Source: an uncultured Bacteroidota bacterium (GTDB lineage Bacteria > Bacteroidota > Bacteroidia > Flavobacteriales > Flavobacteriaceae). From it: 64,000 nt of DNA. Below, piece by piece: positions 1 to 9,442 of this stretch. Below the pieces are notes generated by a model, which had not been told where the DNA came from, made no database searches, and saw only the letters and a program-made list of their open reading frames with translations. Position 1 is the stretch's first letter; the number at the start of each line of letters is the position of its first letter. Where the stretch lies: NCBI GenBank assembly GCA_902561795.1, contig CACERG010000001.1:124001-188000 (forward strand). The letters run 5' to 3'. Position numbers and translations under genes: made by a program.

Positions 1-858
1 CCATATAGCGGCTTACTTCAAGTAGGAATTAAAGAAGTGCCCAATGGTATTTTCTCAACTTATGTAAATCGAAAAATTAAAAAAGGTGACGAAATTAAAG
101 CTGGAAAACCTGAAGGGCGTTTTACATTTAATTCTAAAAATGAATCCATTCCAATTATGGCTGTTGCAGCTGGAAGTGGAATTACTCCAATAATGTCTAT
201 TGTAAGGTCTTTTCTTGACAGCTCACCAAATATACCTTTTACTCTTATATATGGAAACAAAACGCTTGAAAAAACAATGTTTTATAATGAGTTAAAAAAT
301 CTTGAGGATAGATTTGAAACATTAAAAATTTATTGGTTTTTTAGTGAAGAAAAAATTGATGGTGCTGAATTTGGAAGGATTGATTCTGTGTTTTTTGATA
401 ATATTCTAAAAAATAATTCTAATTCTTATCCTAAGTTACTCTACTTGTGCGGTCCTGAAAAATTGATCGGCTATAGCAAGCAATTCTTTTTAGAAAAAGG
501 TTTTGATGAGGATAATATTCTTTTTGAGCTATTTACCTCATCTATTCAAGGCTCCCATGAAAACAATGATATAAAAGAAAAGGGTTTACTAAATATTAAG
601 TACGATGATTTAACACATGAATTAATGCTTAATCAAAATAAAACATTACTTGAAATTGCACTAAATGCTAAAATTGACGTCCCTTATTCATGCCAGGGGG
701 GTGTTTGCAGCAGTTGCATTGCTAGACTCACTGAAGGTAAGGTTGATATGACAAATAATCAGATTCTAACAGATAATGAAATCCAAGAAGGTTTAATTCT
801 TACCTGCCAAGCGATCCCAAAATCTAATAAAATTAAAATTGATTTTGATGATGTATAA
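1..858 (+). CDS. PaaE-like flavin reductase with C-terminal 2Fe-2S ferredoxin domain (5' truncated)
   Basis: The reading frame is open from base 1, so the 285 codons here are the C-terminal part of a longer protein; the GTG at 37 in the ORF track is internal. In order one sees the end of the FAD-binding barrel, an NAD(P)-binding domain beginning with MAVAAGSGITP (about residues 53-63), and a C-terminal plant-type ferredoxin domain with PYSCQGGVCSSC and a later LTCQ cysteine that complete the C-x4-C-x2-C...C cluster. This order is typical of PaaE/HmpX-type NAD(P)H reductases that feed electrons to a partner oxygenase. No phenylacetate genes are visible in the window, so the partner and pathway are unknown. 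The family is secure, the substrate is not. Confidence 0.85.
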   Translation, partial: PYSGLLQVGIKEVPNGIFSTYVNRKIKKGDEIKAGKPEGRFTFNSKNESIPIMAVAAGSGITPIMSIVRSFLDSSPNIPFTLIYGNKTLEKTMFYNELKNLEDRFETLKIYWFFSEEKIDGAEFGRIDSVFFDNILKNNSNSYPKLLYLCGPEKLIGYSKQFFLEKGFDEDNILFELFTSSIQGSHENNDIKEKGLLNIKYDDLTHELMLNQNKTLLEIALNAKIDVPYSCQGGVCSSCIARLTEGKVDMTNNQILTDNEIQEGLILTCQAIPKSNKIKIDFDDV

Positions 859-911
859 TTATCTTAATTCAAATTTTTCAGAATAAAATATGTAATAGTA
901 AAGCTTTTAAA

Positions 912-919
912 TATCTTTG
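912..919 (+). promoter_or_regulatory. -7 promoter element (TATCTTTG)
   Basis: TATCTTTG fits the Bacteroidota -7 consensus TAnnTTTG and lies 35 nt before the DUF6341 start codon. No good TTG is seen 19 nt further upstream, so the call rests on the -7 box alone. Confidence 0.35.
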
Positions 920-954
920 TTTAAAGAATTTAGATGTTGATTTAATTTTTTATT

Positions 955-1182
955 ATGAAAAATTTTTTTGAAGGCATAGCTTGGGTATTTGAAGAAGTAT
1001 TTTTTTTACCTTTTACAATATTAAGAGAGCTGGAGAATACCAGTTGGACTTTAGCTAGTTCAGTTAATTGGATATTTCTTATAATTGGTTTTCTAGCAAT
1101 GATTTATTGGGTGCTGAAACTTAATCTTTTCCATAAAAATGGAGAGGAGAACAAAGATCCTTCAGCTCATTCATTTTTATAA
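955..1182 (+). CDS. DUF6341-like small membrane protein
   Basis: This 75-aa protein has an amphipathic N-terminus (FFEGIAWVFEEVFFLPF), one clear transmembrane helix near residues 38-53 (NWIFLIIGFLAMIYWVL) and an acidic tail ending in AHSFL. The layout and the C-terminal AHSFL match the small DUF6341 family that I recall from flavobacteria, where its function is unknown. The ATG start is preceded by a plausible TAnnTTTG box. Its stop codon overlaps the 3' end of the convergent purD gene by 6 bp. An inner-membrane location is inferred from the helix. Confidence 0.7.
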   Translation: MKNFFEGIAWVFEEVFFLPFTILRELENTSWTLASSVNWIFLIIGFLAMIYWVLKLNLFHKNGEENKDPSAHSFL

Positions 1183-2442
1183 ATCAAATCCAATATCCTT
1201 GCGGTAATACTTTCCATCGTATTCGATTTTCTCTACAATTTTATATGACTCTTTCAATGCTGTTTTAAAATTATCTCCAAATGAGGTAATAGCCATAACT
1301 CTTCCTCCTGAGGTTTTAAGGGAACCTCTATCAATGCTTGTCCCAGCCTGGAATACCATTTTATTTTTTGGCAATCCAAAAATATTTTTACCTTTTTGAT
1401 AAGCTTCAGGGTATCCCTTAGAAACAAGCATAACTGTTGCTGCGCTTTTGGGTGTTATTTGTAATTTTATTTTATCAAGGGTCCCCTCATTTGCTGCTTT
1501 AAAAACCTCTACTAAATCATTTTCAATCCTTGGGATGACTACTTCAGTTTCGGGATCTCCCAATCTTACATTGTATTCGATTACAAAAGGGTTATCCCCT
1601 GCTTTAATAAGTCCAATAAAAATAAATCCTTTATAATTTATGCCATCTTTTTTAAGTCCTTCTATTGTAGGCTTAATAATTTGGTTATCTATTTTTTCAT
1701 CAAAGATTCTATCAACAAATGGGACCGGTGATATTGCACCCATTCCACCAGTATTTAAGCCCTTATCACCATGCCCAATTCGTTTATAGTCTTTTGCCAT
1801 TGGCAGTTTGACATAGTTATCTCCATCAAATAATACAAAACATGAAAGTTCAATGCCTGACAAGAATTCCTCAATTACAACTTTTTTTGAAGCTTCGCCA
1901 TATTTACTTTCTAAGAGCATTTGGCCTAGCTCAAATTTAGCCTCTTTTAGGTCTTCAATTATCAAAACTCCTTTACCAGCGGCAAGACCATCAGCTTTTA
2001 AAACATATGGGGGTTTACTTTTTTCCAAAAACTTTTCTCCTTCACTAAGGGTTTCTGAAGTGAACTCTGAGTATGCTGCAGTAGGTATTTTGTGACGTTT
2101 CATAAACTCCTTTGCAAAAGACTTACTGCCCTCCAGCTGCGCAGCCTTTTTTTGTGGTCCAATAACGCCAACATTTTTTAAATAGGGATCCATAGTAAAA
2201 AAATCATGAATACCTAAAACAAGAGGATCCTCTGGTCCAACAATAACTAAGTCTATTGAATATTTTAAAACGGCTTTTTTAATCCCATCGAAATCAGAAA
2301 CTTTTAATTTTAAATTTATAGCGCAGTTTGCAGTTCCGCCGTTACCTGGAGCAGCATAAAGTTTATTACAAAGTTTACTCTGATTTAATTTCCAACACAA
2401 AGCATGTTCTCTTCCACCACCTCCAATAACAAGTATATTCAT
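1177..2442 (-). CDS. purD: Phosphoribosylamine--glycine ligase
   Basis: PurD is the ATP-dependent ligase that joins glycine to 5-phosphoribosylamine, giving GAR in de novo purine synthesis in the cytosol. The sequence shows the N-terminal nucleotide-binding motif ILVIGGGGREHAL, the ATP-grasp loop KADGLAAGKGVLI and the metal-binding EYNVRLGDPETE. The length of 421 aa is normal. The ORF track begins three codons earlier at a TTG (2451). I prefer the ATG at 2442, because it gives the family-typical start MNILVIGGGG. It is the last gene of a leftward series, 58 nt after the pyruvyl transferase gene, and ends against DUF6341. Confidence 0.97.
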   Translation of the reverse strand: MNILVIGGGGREHALCWKLNQSKLCNKLYAAPGNGGTANCAINLKLKVSDFDGIKKAVLKYSIDLVIVGPEDPLVLGIHDFFTMDPYLKNVGVIGPQKKAAQLEGSKSFAKEFMKRHKIPTAAYSEFTSETLSEGEKFLEKSKPPYVLKADGLAAGKGVLIIEDLKEAKFELGQMLLESKYGEASKKVVIEEFLSGIELSCFVLFDGDNYVKLPMAKDYKRIGHGDKGLNTGGMGAISPVPFVDRIFDEKIDNQIIKPTIEGLKKDGINYKGFIFIGLIKAGDNPFVIEYNVRLGDPETEVVIPRIENDLVEVFKAANEGTLDKIKLQITPKSAATVMLVSKGYPEAYQKGKNIFGLPKNKMVFQAGTSIDRGSLKTSGGRVMAITSFGDNFKTALKESYKIVEKIEYDGKYYRKDIGFDL

Positions 2443-2500
2443 GAAATTCAATTTCTATAAAGATAATATCTAAAAAATTCTACACTTATTAAACAATCAT

Positions 2501-3448
2501 TTAATCTTTAATAAAATGATATATTTGTTTTTCCAATTTTTTAGCAAAAGTTAAATATGATTTCGCTGGATTTGGCCATTTGAAAATCCATTTATTTAGA
2601 TCTTTTGAATTTAAAATTGGGAAAAAAAGCTCCATTCCTTGCAAACGACTTTTTTGGTTAATGTGTTCTAACCCATCTGATATAAATAAAACTGGTGTTC
2701 CAAAAGCTACTGCAGGTAATGCTGTGTGAATTCGTGAAGTTATTACCAATTTAGCTCTGGCAATATCTTTTAGTTGTTTTATTGCTTCATTTGATCTTTC
2801 TTTTTCTGAAAACTTTTTAGGATCTAAAAGTTGGGATTTAAAATATGCCGGATCTTTCTGCTTTGATAGAAAAAAATTTAATCTTTTCATAGCTTTTGAA
2901 TACTGTCTGTTATTTTTTAAAGTTTTGATCTTATTAAAGACTGTTTTTAATGTAAATCTTGATTCATCAAAATTTTTAGATATTAGGCGTTCCATAGGAC
3001 TAATTACTAAAATTCCTTGTCGTCTAGTGTTTTTTGGAACAAAGTTGTCTCTCTTTAATGTAAGAGTTAAACAAGCAGAAAAATAACTCTCAATTCCACA
3101 ATTTGATAAAATTTTTTGGGTGTAAGTATCTCTGCAGCCTATAGGTTGGTACTTTTTTAAGTACTTGACTCCCGTCTTCGAAAGCATCATTTTTTTTGAC
3201 GTAGGATTCAAATGAAATGATACAAAAAATGGTTTAATATTATTCGAAGGTGGCCAATTAGACGGTTTTTCCATAAACCATCCATTCATAAAAACAAATA
3301 CCTTTGATCCTTTATAAATATGTAATTGATCCCGATCCAATTCTTGAATAATTTGATTTTTGAAATACTGTTTCACAGCTTCACTTTGGATAAAGTCTCC
3401 TAAATTATTTGAATTCGGATAAGATAGTACAGCAAAAGTTTTATTCAT
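2501..3448 (-). CDS. Polysaccharide pyruvyl transferase family protein
   Basis: This 315-aa protein resembles the polysaccharide pyruvyl transferase family (PF04230): an N-terminal SYPNSNNLGDFIQSEA segment, the middle GCRDTYTQKIL, and a C-terminal ITSRIHTALPAVAFGTPV segment typical of the fold. Known members attach ketal pyruvate to sugars of cell-surface polysaccharides, or act in related glycan modification. There is no signal peptide, so cytoplasmic action is expected. The ATG overlaps the upstream glycosyltransferase stop by 8 nt, pointing to translational coupling and a shared glycan target. The exact acceptor cannot be told. Confidence 0.8.
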   Translation of the reverse strand: MNKTFAVLSYPNSNNLGDFIQSEAVKQYFKNQIIQELDRDQLHIYKGSKVFVFMNGWFMEKPSNWPPSNNIKPFFVSFHLNPTSKKMMLSKTGVKYLKKYQPIGCRDTYTQKILSNCGIESYFSACLTLTLKRDNFVPKNTRRQGILVISPMERLISKNFDESRFTLKTVFNKIKTLKNNRQYSKAMKRLNFFLSKQKDPAYFKSQLLDPKKFSEKERSNEAIKQLKDIARAKLVITSRIHTALPAVAFGTPVLFISDGLEHINQKSRLQGMELFFPILNSKDLNKWIFKWPNPAKSYLTFAKKLEKQIYHFIKD

Positions 3449-4508
3449 TAGAATTTATTTCGGTCAAACTATTTTTAAATTCTTCTTTTCTTCTTTCGAT
3501 AGGATATTGAATTTTAATTCTATTTCTAGCTTTTATAGAAAGTCCTTTTTTTTCCAATTTTAAAAAAGAACAAACTTTATCAATATCTTTTGTTCCTTCA
3601 AAAATAAGACCAGTATCTCCAATTACTTCAGGAATACCGAACACTCTATTCCCAATGGGTATACATTCACACAACATAGCTTCACAAAGAACATTCGGCA
3701 AGCCTTCTATTATTGAGCCCTGGAAATAATAAGTATGTCCTGCATAAAGTTTTTTTAGTTTTTCAATATTTTGTTCTCCCAAAATTTTGACATTTTCAGG
3801 GATAGAACCCAAAAAAAAATTCTTTTTTACACCTGCCAAAGTAAACTTAAAATGTGGTAATCGCTCTGCCAAATCAAAAAACATTGGAATCCCTTTTCTT
3901 TCAAATGTTCTTCTATCAGAAATATTTGCAACTGTCAGAACTGTTTTAGGTAATTTTTTTTTCACTTTTTTCCAGAAATTACTGTCATAAGCTGTTGGGA
4001 TTTCTTTTATTGGGGTTGATAAGTCAGGAACAAAAAATTTAATCCCCGATTTAGTTTTTGTTTCTGCCCATGCGAATCTACATCCATCAGATAATGTCTT
4101 ATGAACAACCCAAATTGAATTTGATTTTTTTAAATTCCACTTGGCTAATTTTTGTCTAGTATTATTTTTCAAAAAAATACCATAATTTAAATTTGAGTTA
4201 GAGACTGCATCATATCCTCCAATAATAATAGTTATTGATTTTTTAAAAAATTTCGACATTAGAACAGGTACAGTGGTATGATAATCATTGAACCAACTAA
4301 ACACCCCTATTGAAGTCGGCAAATAAAAAAAAGAAAGAACTAACTCTTTTATTCTATTGTAAAAAAAACGTAAAGGGTCTTTGTACGGTGGAGAATAAAT
4401 TAATAAAACTTTAAATCCAATTTTTTCTAGAAGTTTGATGTCTTTATATACAAAAGTGTTTTTTACATTGCATACTAATACTACTTTTTTCGATAAGCCT
4501 TTCTTCAT
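3441..4508 (-). CDS. Glycosyltransferase, family 4-like
   Basis: The 355-aa protein shows the C-terminal nucleotide-sugar binding signature of group 1 glycosyltransferases: EGLPNVLCEAMLCECIPIG followed by GIPEVIGDTGLIFE, which supplies the conserved E-x7-E. The N-terminal half has a Rossmann-like start (KKVVLVCNVKN). Such enzymes transfer a sugar from an activated donor to a glycan or lipid acceptor. It sits 3 nt downstream of the GH3-family gene and overlaps the pyruvyl transferase, so all three probably make or decorate one surface glycan. Donor and acceptor are unknown. Confidence 0.85.
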   Translation of the reverse strand: MKKGLSKKVVLVCNVKNTFVYKDIKLLEKIGFKVLLIYSPPYKDPLRFFYNRIKELVLSFFYLPTSIGVFSWFNDYHTTVPVLMSKFFKKSITIIIGGYDAVSNSNLNYGIFLKNNTRQKLAKWNLKKSNSIWVVHKTLSDGCRFAWAETKTKSGIKFFVPDLSTPIKEIPTAYDSNFWKKVKKKLPKTVLTVANISDRRTFERKGIPMFFDLAERLPHFKFTLAGVKKNFFLGSIPENVKILGEQNIEKLKKLYAGHTYYFQGSIIEGLPNVLCEAMLCECIPIGNRVFGIPEVIGDTGLIFEGTKDIDKVCSFLKLEKKGLSIKARNRIKIQYPIERRKEEFKNSLTEINSNE

Positions 4509-4511
4509 ACA

Positions 4512-6008
4512 CTAAATTGTAAATTTTTTTAAACTATCCGCAATTAATCTATCATCAGAAACTCTTGGAACTTTATTTTGTCCTCCCAACTTACCTATAC
4601 TTTTCATATATTTTTGGAAACCATTTTTTTGTATCACTGTGATTACTAATGGTCTTAATATTTTACCTTCAACTAAGTCATTGTAGTAAATGTTTTTGCT
4701 TTTCATAGCAAAATCAATATTACTAGCAAAAGTTTCTTTTTCTTTTGGTGGTGTTTCAAATTCTATAAACCACTCGTGGTAAGGTAATCCAGCTTCAGGA
4801 GTTATTTGAGGAGCTACAGTGAATTCTTTTACTCTTATAATATCTTTTGTCTTTTCTATAGCATCTCTTAACGATTCTTCTACTTCGCTAACAATTACAT
4901 GCTCACCAAAAGCAGAAATAAAATGTTTTATTCTACCACTTACAATTACTCTAAAAGGGTATTTGTTTGTAAACTTGATCGTATCTCCAATATTATATCT
5001 CCAAAGACCTGCAGAAGTGGAAATTATCATAACATAATTAACTCCTAAAATAACTTCGCTTAAGCTATGAATAACAGGTTTTTGATCGAAAAAAGTATTT
5101 GCTACAACAAATTCATAGTAAATCCCGTGATTCAGTAATAATAATAGTCCTTTGTCATTTTGATTATCTTGATATGCAAAGAAACCTTCTGAAGCAGGAT
5201 AAAATTCAATGCTATCAGGGATACGCCCAATTAATTTTTTGAACAAACCCTTGTAAGGTTCAAAGTTAACACCACCATATACAAATAAAGAAAAGTTAGG
5301 AAAAAGATCTCCTATATTTTTATTTGTCTTTGAGATTAATTTTTCGAAATACATCTGAACCCATGAAGGTATTCCTCCAATAATGGTCATATCCTTATCA
5401 TAGGTTTCCTCCACAATAGCGCTAACTTTAGTTTCCCAATCTTGAATGCAATTTGTATCCCAAGTGGGCATTCTATTTTTTTGTAAATAACTGGGTAGAT
5501 GATGGGCTACAATCCCTGAAAGACGTCCTAATGCAACTCCATTTTTGTCTTCCAACAATGGGCTACCCTGAATGAATATGTGTTTGCCATTTACTATACT
5601 TGAATTATTTGTAAAATAAATATAATTTAACAAGGCTTCCCTAGCAGCTCGAATGTGCTGGTAAATAGCTTCTTTGGTAATTGGTATATATTTTACACCT
5701 GAAGTGGTGCCACTTGATTTTGCAAAATAAAGTGGTCTGCCAGGCCACAAAATATTTTGCTCCCCTGAAATGATCATTTCTATGTAGCTCCGCAGACCTT
5801 CATAATCTCTAATTGGGATCTTAAGTTTAAAAGATTCAATAGTTGTGATTTTATCAAACTCGTGGTCTTTGCCAAAAAGAGTATATCTAGCTTTTTTTAT
5901 AAGGTTCATAAATACTTTTTCTTGAGTCTTTAAGGGATTTTTTATCCATTTTTCATTTTTCCTGTGAGACCACGCTGCAAATATTTTAGCCCCTTGTTTT
6001 TTTATCAT
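4512..6008 (-). CDS. GH3 auxin-responsive promoter family protein (acyl-adenylating fold)
   Basis: This 498-aa protein resembles the bacterial GH3 family, relatives of plant acyl-amido synthetases that adenylate a carboxylic acid and transfer it to an amine. The ATP-binding motif YFAKSSGTTSG is near residue 105, followed by YPASEGFFAYQ and the hinge region WRYNIGDTIKF. Bacteroidota commonly carry one copy, whose substrate I do not know. The first codons overlap the end of the M23 peptidase gene by 4 nt and the glycosyltransferase follows 3 nt later, placing it in an envelope-related operon. Neither a signal peptide nor a membrane segment is seen. Confidence 0.85.
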   Translation of the reverse strand: MIKKQGAKIFAAWSHRKNEKWIKNPLKTQEKVFMNLIKKARYTLFGKDHEFDKITTIESFKLKIPIRDYEGLRSYIEMIISGEQNILWPGRPLYFAKSSGTTSGVKYIPITKEAIYQHIRAAREALLNYIYFTNNSSIVNGKHIFIQGSPLLEDKNGVALGRLSGIVAHHLPSYLQKNRMPTWDTNCIQDWETKVSAIVEETYDKDMTIIGGIPSWVQMYFEKLISKTNKNIGDLFPNFSLFVYGGVNFEPYKGLFKKLIGRIPDSIEFYPASEGFFAYQDNQNDKGLLLLLNHGIYYEFVVANTFFDQKPVIHSLSEVILGVNYVMIISTSAGLWRYNIGDTIKFTNKYPFRVIVSGRIKHFISAFGEHVIVSEVEESLRDAIEKTKDIIRVKEFTVAPQITPEAGLPYHEWFIEFETPPKEKETFASNIDFAMKSKNIYYNDLVEGKILRPLVITVIQKNGFQKYMKSIGKLGGQNKVPRVSDDRLIADSLKKFTI

Positions 6009-6880
6009 TTAACAGAAAAATTAAAAAAGTTTTCTGGGTCCATTGGATAACCATCCATCCACAACTCAAAATGAAGATGATAACCTGTGGTATACTCTCC
6101 CGTATTTCCAGCAGAAGCAATAACTTCACCAGATAAAACTGAGTCCCCCTGCCTTTTGTTTAAGGAAGAATTATGCTTATAAACCGATAAAAGACCAAAA
6201 TTGTGCTCTAAAATAATTACATATCCTGTTTCCGAAGTCCATTCTGAGAATACAACTGTTCCATCAGCAATTGCTTTAATTGGCATATTTTTTTCAACGG
6301 CAATATCAACTGCATAGTGGGATTTGTTTCTATCAAAAGGCTGCGAAACTTGTCCTTCTACGGGTGGGAATAAAAATGTATTTAATTCAATCTCTTTTCT
6401 TGAAACTGGACTATACTTATCTTGCTGTGAAACAAAAACTCTAAGTAAAGAGTCTTCCAAAACTGATTCTGTATTCAATTCGTCACTGATCGTAAGACTT
6501 TTTTGTGTTTCCGCCAATGAACTTTGTTCCTCTAAGGAAATATCTTCCGTTAAAACTTTTTTGACGGAATTTAAGTATCTTATATTTTGATCATATAATT
6601 GGATAAGGGAATCCGTGAGAAATAGATTCTGAATTGCTTTTGCTCGTATTTCTGATGAATCATAACCTGGAATATATTCTTTTAATGGGGTATAGGAAAT
6701 TACTGTAAAAATCAAACCTGATGAAATACAAATCAATAAAAATGAAACTAGGATAGTTTTGAGTCTTGAAGTTCTTATTTGACCCTTTTCTTCAAAGGTT
6801 TCCTCATCGATTATCATTACCAGATAAGGATTCCTTAATTTTTGGAAAAATTTTCTCTTTTTGTTTGCTTTATCCCTCAT
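6005..6880 (-). CDS. M23 family metallopeptidase (LytM-like), membrane anchored
   Basis: The 291-aa protein has a short basic cytoplasmic segment, one transmembrane helix around residues 43-63 (ILVSFLLICISSGLIFTVIS), a probable alpha-helical linker, and a C-terminal LytM domain. Zinc ligands are visible as HYAVD (HxxxD) and HLHFEL (HxH). Family members cleave peptidoglycan cross-bridges or regulate such cleavage in the periplasm. The catalytic motifs appear complete, so it is probably active. It is the first gene of the leftward operon leading to purD, and a TATATTTG box lies only 8 nt ahead of its ATG. Confidence 0.88.
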   Translation of the reverse strand: MRDKANKKRKFFQKLRNPYLVMIIDEETFEEKGQIRTSRLKTILVSFLLICISSGLIFTVISYTPLKEYIPGYDSSEIRAKAIQNLFLTDSLIQLYDQNIRYLNSVKKVLTEDISLEEQSSLAETQKSLTISDELNTESVLEDSLLRVFVSQQDKYSPVSRKEIELNTFLFPPVEGQVSQPFDRNKSHYAVDIAVEKNMPIKAIADGTVVFSEWTSETGYVIILEHNFGLLSVYKHNSSLNKRQGDSVLSGEVIASAGNTGEYTTGYHLHFELWMDGYPMDPENFFNFSVK

Positions 6881-6888
6881 GATGATAT

Positions 6889-6896
6889 CAAATATA
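6889..6896 (-). promoter_or_regulatory. -7 promoter element of the M23 operon
   Basis: On the minus strand this reads TATATTTG, the full TAnnTTTG consensus, ending 8 nt before the ATG at 6880. It implies a very short leader. No convincing TTG lies 19 nt upstream. Confidence 0.45.
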
Positions 6897-6961
6897 AGGA
6901 ATCCTAGGGGTGATAGGATTGAAGGATAGAATTTTCATGTAATTGAAATTAAATATTTCTG

Positions 6962-6969
6962 TACATTTG
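6962..6969 (+). promoter_or_regulatory. -7 promoter element of tatA
   Basis: TACATTTG matches TAnnTTTG and ends 17 nt before the tatA ATG. A TTG lies about 16 nt upstream, shorter than the usual 19-nt spacing. Confidence 0.4.
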
Positions 6970-6986
6970 TTAAATAATTATAAATC

Positions 6987-7181
6987 ATGTCAATTTTAAT
7001 AATTTTAGGTATGATAGGCGCACCACAAATAATTCTTATTATAGCAGTTGTTCTGCTACTTTTCGGTGGACGAAAAATTCCAGAACTAATGAAAGGTTTA
7101 GGAAGTGGAATTAAAGAGTTTAAAAATGCTACGAAAGAAGAAGAGAAACCGTCTAACTTAGATAAAGATAAGAAGGCTTAA
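6987..7181 (+). CDS. tatA: Sec-independent protein translocase subunit TatA/E
   Basis: This 64-aa protein has the TatA layout: a very short periplasmic N-terminus, one transmembrane helix ([12 protein letters not shown]), the hinge [16 protein letters not shown] leading into an amphipathic helix, and a charged tail. TatA oligomers form the pore through which the twin-arginine pathway moves folded proteins across the inner membrane. It stands alone here; no tatC or tatB is seen in the window. The stop overlaps the 3' end of the convergent DUF4837 gene by 4 bp. TatA and TatE cannot be separated from sequence alone. Confidence 0.92.
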   Translation: MSILIILGMIGAPQIILIIAVVLLLFGGRKIPELMKGLGSGIKEFKNATKEEEKPSNLDKDKKA

Positions 7182-8155
7182 TTCACTTTTTTAATTGTCG
7201 TAATTATTGTATTTAATTCGAACATATAGTCCCTTTTGTTCATAGAAGGTGCGAAAGCAAACCCTTCAATAACCATCCATTTTTCAGTTAAGCTATCCCT
7301 AACTATATAATTTACAAATGGTCCTGCCATAAAGTCGTTTGCTACCTCCCATGTCCCTTTTGTTAGATAACCTTTTTTACCGTCTAAGGTAACCTTATAA
7401 AAATACGGCTGATAAGCCCGTTCTGTTATCATATAACTTCCTCTTAAGCGACCTGGTATGTAAAGTTTTCCTATCGAATCTCTTATATTTAAAATTTTAG
7501 TATTAAAATTTTTATCCGATATATTATCAGATATTTCATAAGCTATGATGTTAAGGTGACCTTTTTGAACTTTTTTTTGTATCCAAATAAAATTAGCAGT
7601 GTCTTTTACTGTTTCGTAAACTGATGGATAAACTAAATCGTATCCAAAACGTTTTTTGAGGTTTTTGTCATTAGTTGGAGATTTATTGATTCTTCTTAAT
7701 TTTTCTTTTCTCTCATTCTCTTTAACCGTTTGACTAAATAATAACATATTTTCTTCAAATAAAAACTGTTGCACTTCAGCATCTTCACCAGTTACTAAAC
7801 CAACTATCTGTGGCCTTGAAAATTGATCTTTTGCTAGCTGAAATCTAGAAACAGAATCTTTTTGAAACCAAATTATGTTTCTGCTTTGCCTCCCAAATCC
7901 AGAAAATGCTTTTGGATTTAAGTAATCGAGAGAAAATTGAGGTTCATCTAATGGAAGACCTTCGTACTCCTTGCCCAAATTATCTCGAACCAGCTTACCT
8001 AACTCTCCTTTCCAATCTGGAATTGGCATTACAATTGTTATATGATTTAAATTCCCACTTGAATCAGGTATAAATGCTTGAGATCTATCAACCTTAGTAT
8101 TGCAGGAGATTATTAAGAATGATGCAATTAAAAAAAAGGATATAATATTTTTCAT
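7178..8155 (-). CDS. DUF4837 family lipoprotein
   Basis: The 325-aa product begins with a lipoprotein signal peptide ([18 protein letters not shown]) with the lipobox cysteine at about residue 18, so it is expected to be an envelope-anchored lipoprotein. The region [15 protein letters not shown] near residue 40 and the rest match my recollection of DUF4837, a family found in Bacteroidota with no assigned function. It begins 2 nt after pgk stops and is very probably cotranscribed with it. No catalytic motif is evident. Confidence 0.75.
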   Translation of the reverse strand: MKNIISFFLIASFLIISCNTKVDRSQAFIPDSSGNLNHITIVMPIPDWKGELGKLVRDNLGKEYEGLPLDEPQFSLDYLNPKAFSGFGRQSRNIIWFQKDSVSRFQLAKDQFSRPQIVGLVTGEDAEVQQFLFEENMLLFSQTVKENERKEKLRRINKSPTNDKNLKKRFGYDLVYPSVYETVKDTANFIWIQKKVQKGHLNIIAYEISDNISDKNFNTKILNIRDSIGKLYIPGRLRGSYMITERAYQPYFYKVTLDGKKGYLTKGTWEVANDFMAGPFVNYIVRDSLTEKWMVIEGFAFAPSMNKRDYMFELNTIITTIKKVN

Positions 8156-8157
8156 AA

Positions 8158-9345
8158 CTATTTATTCAAAGAAGCAATTCCTGGAAGAATTTTACCCTCT
8201 AAACTTTCTAACATTGCACCTCCACCGGTGCTTATGTAGCTCATATCATTATCCATTTTAAACTTTTTTACAGCAGCAACTGAGTCTCCTCCTCCTACCA
8301 GAGAAAAGGACCCATTTATAGTTGCTTCAGCAATTGATTTCCCGGCGGCTATTGTTCCTGCCGAAAAGTTGGGAAACTCAAAAACTCCAAGCGGTCCGTT
8401 CCAAAGAATAGTTTTACATTTTATTATAACTTCATGAAACTTTTTTATACTTTCTGGGCCAGCATCCATAGCTTCCCAACCATTTTCAATTTCCATAACA
8501 TCGAAAATTTTTTGCTTTGCATTATTGCTAAAAGTATTCCCTGCGACAACATCAACAGGAAAATGTAACGACACATTCTTCTTTTTTGCTTTATCAATTA
8601 AATCTAAAGCATAATTGCAATAATCTGGTTCGCATATTGAGTTTCCAACTTTTCCACCAAGTGCTTTTGTAAACGTATATACCATGCCCCCGCCTATAAT
8701 TAGATGATTCACTTTTTCTATTAGGCTTTCTATTATTGTGATTTTTGTGGAAACTTTAGCACCACCAAGTATAGCTAGAATTGGAGATATTCCATCATTC
8801 ATTACCTTCTCTATGGCCATAACCTCTTTTTCTAAAAGGCTTCCAAAACATTTATTATTTTGGAAAAAATTAGCAATAATTGTAGTAGATGCGTGGGCTC
8901 TATGTGCGGTTCCAAAAGCATCGTTGACAAAGATTGTCCCAAGCTTTGAAAGTCCTTTTGAAAAGAGTAAATCGCCTTTAGTCTCTTCTTGATTGAAACG
9001 AAGGTTTTCCATTAACAATACTTGTCCTGATAGCAAAGAGGCCGCTTTAGATTCTGCCTCGGGGCCTATACAAGTTTTACAGAATAGTACTTTATGCTCC
9101 AAAATTTCTGATATTTTATCAATAATGTTTTGAAATGATAAGCTTTGCTCAAAACCATTTGGCCTTCCTAGATGTGAAAGTAAAACGCAACTACCGCCCT
9201 TTGACAAAATATAATCAATTGTGGGTTTTGCCGCCTTTACTCGCGTAGTGTCAGTTACTTGTAAATCTTCGTTTAAAGGGACATTAAAATCAACGCGAAC
9301 AATTGCCCGTTGATTTTTGAAATTTATGTCTTTTAATGTTCGCAT
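8158..9345 (-). CDS. pgk: Phosphoglycerate kinase
   Basis: Pgk interconverts 1,3-bisphosphoglycerate and 3-phosphoglycerate with ADP/ATP in glycolysis. Conserved blocks are present in order: VDFNVPL, LLSHLGRP, MENLRFNQEETKGD, GGAKVSTKI, the hinge WNGPLGVFE, and the nucleotide-site GGGDSVAA and STGGGAMLE. The 395-aa length is typical. A consensus Bacteroidota promoter lies just upstream, with its -7 box ending 13 nt before the ATG, so the leader is very short. It is cotranscribed with the downstream DUF4837 lipoprotein gene. Confidence 0.98.
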   Translation of the reverse strand: MRTLKDINFKNQRAIVRVDFNVPLNEDLQVTDTTRVKAAKPTIDYILSKGGSCVLLSHLGRPNGFEQSLSFQNIIDKISEILEHKVLFCKTCIGPEAESKAASLLSGQVLLMENLRFNQEETKGDLLFSKGLSKLGTIFVNDAFGTAHRAHASTTIIANFFQNNKCFGSLLEKEVMAIEKVMNDGISPILAILGGAKVSTKITIIESLIEKVNHLIIGGGMVYTFTKALGGKVGNSICEPDYCNYALDLIDKAKKKNVSLHFPVDVVAGNTFSNNAKQKIFDVMEIENGWEAMDAGPESIKKFHEVIIKCKTILWNGPLGVFEFPNFSAGTIAAGKSIAEATINGSFSLVGGGDSVAAVKKFKMDNDMSYISTGGGAMLESLEGKILPGIASLNK

Positions 9346-9358
9346 TTTTTGATTTTCT

Positions 9359-9388
9359 CAAAAATACAACAAAGGCATATTTAATCAA
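9359..9388 (-). promoter_or_regulatory. pgk promoter (TTG-N19-TATTTTTG)
   Basis: On the minus strand there is a TTG (9386-9388), exactly 19 nt of spacer, then TATTTTTG (9359-9366). This is a full match to the Bacteroidota -33/-7 pattern. The ATG follows 13 nt downstream of the -7 box. Confidence 0.65.
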
Positions 9389-9442
9389 TTTATTTTTAAA
9401 AAGATGTAATGTTTTTGATGTTTAGTTGCTTTATATTTACTT

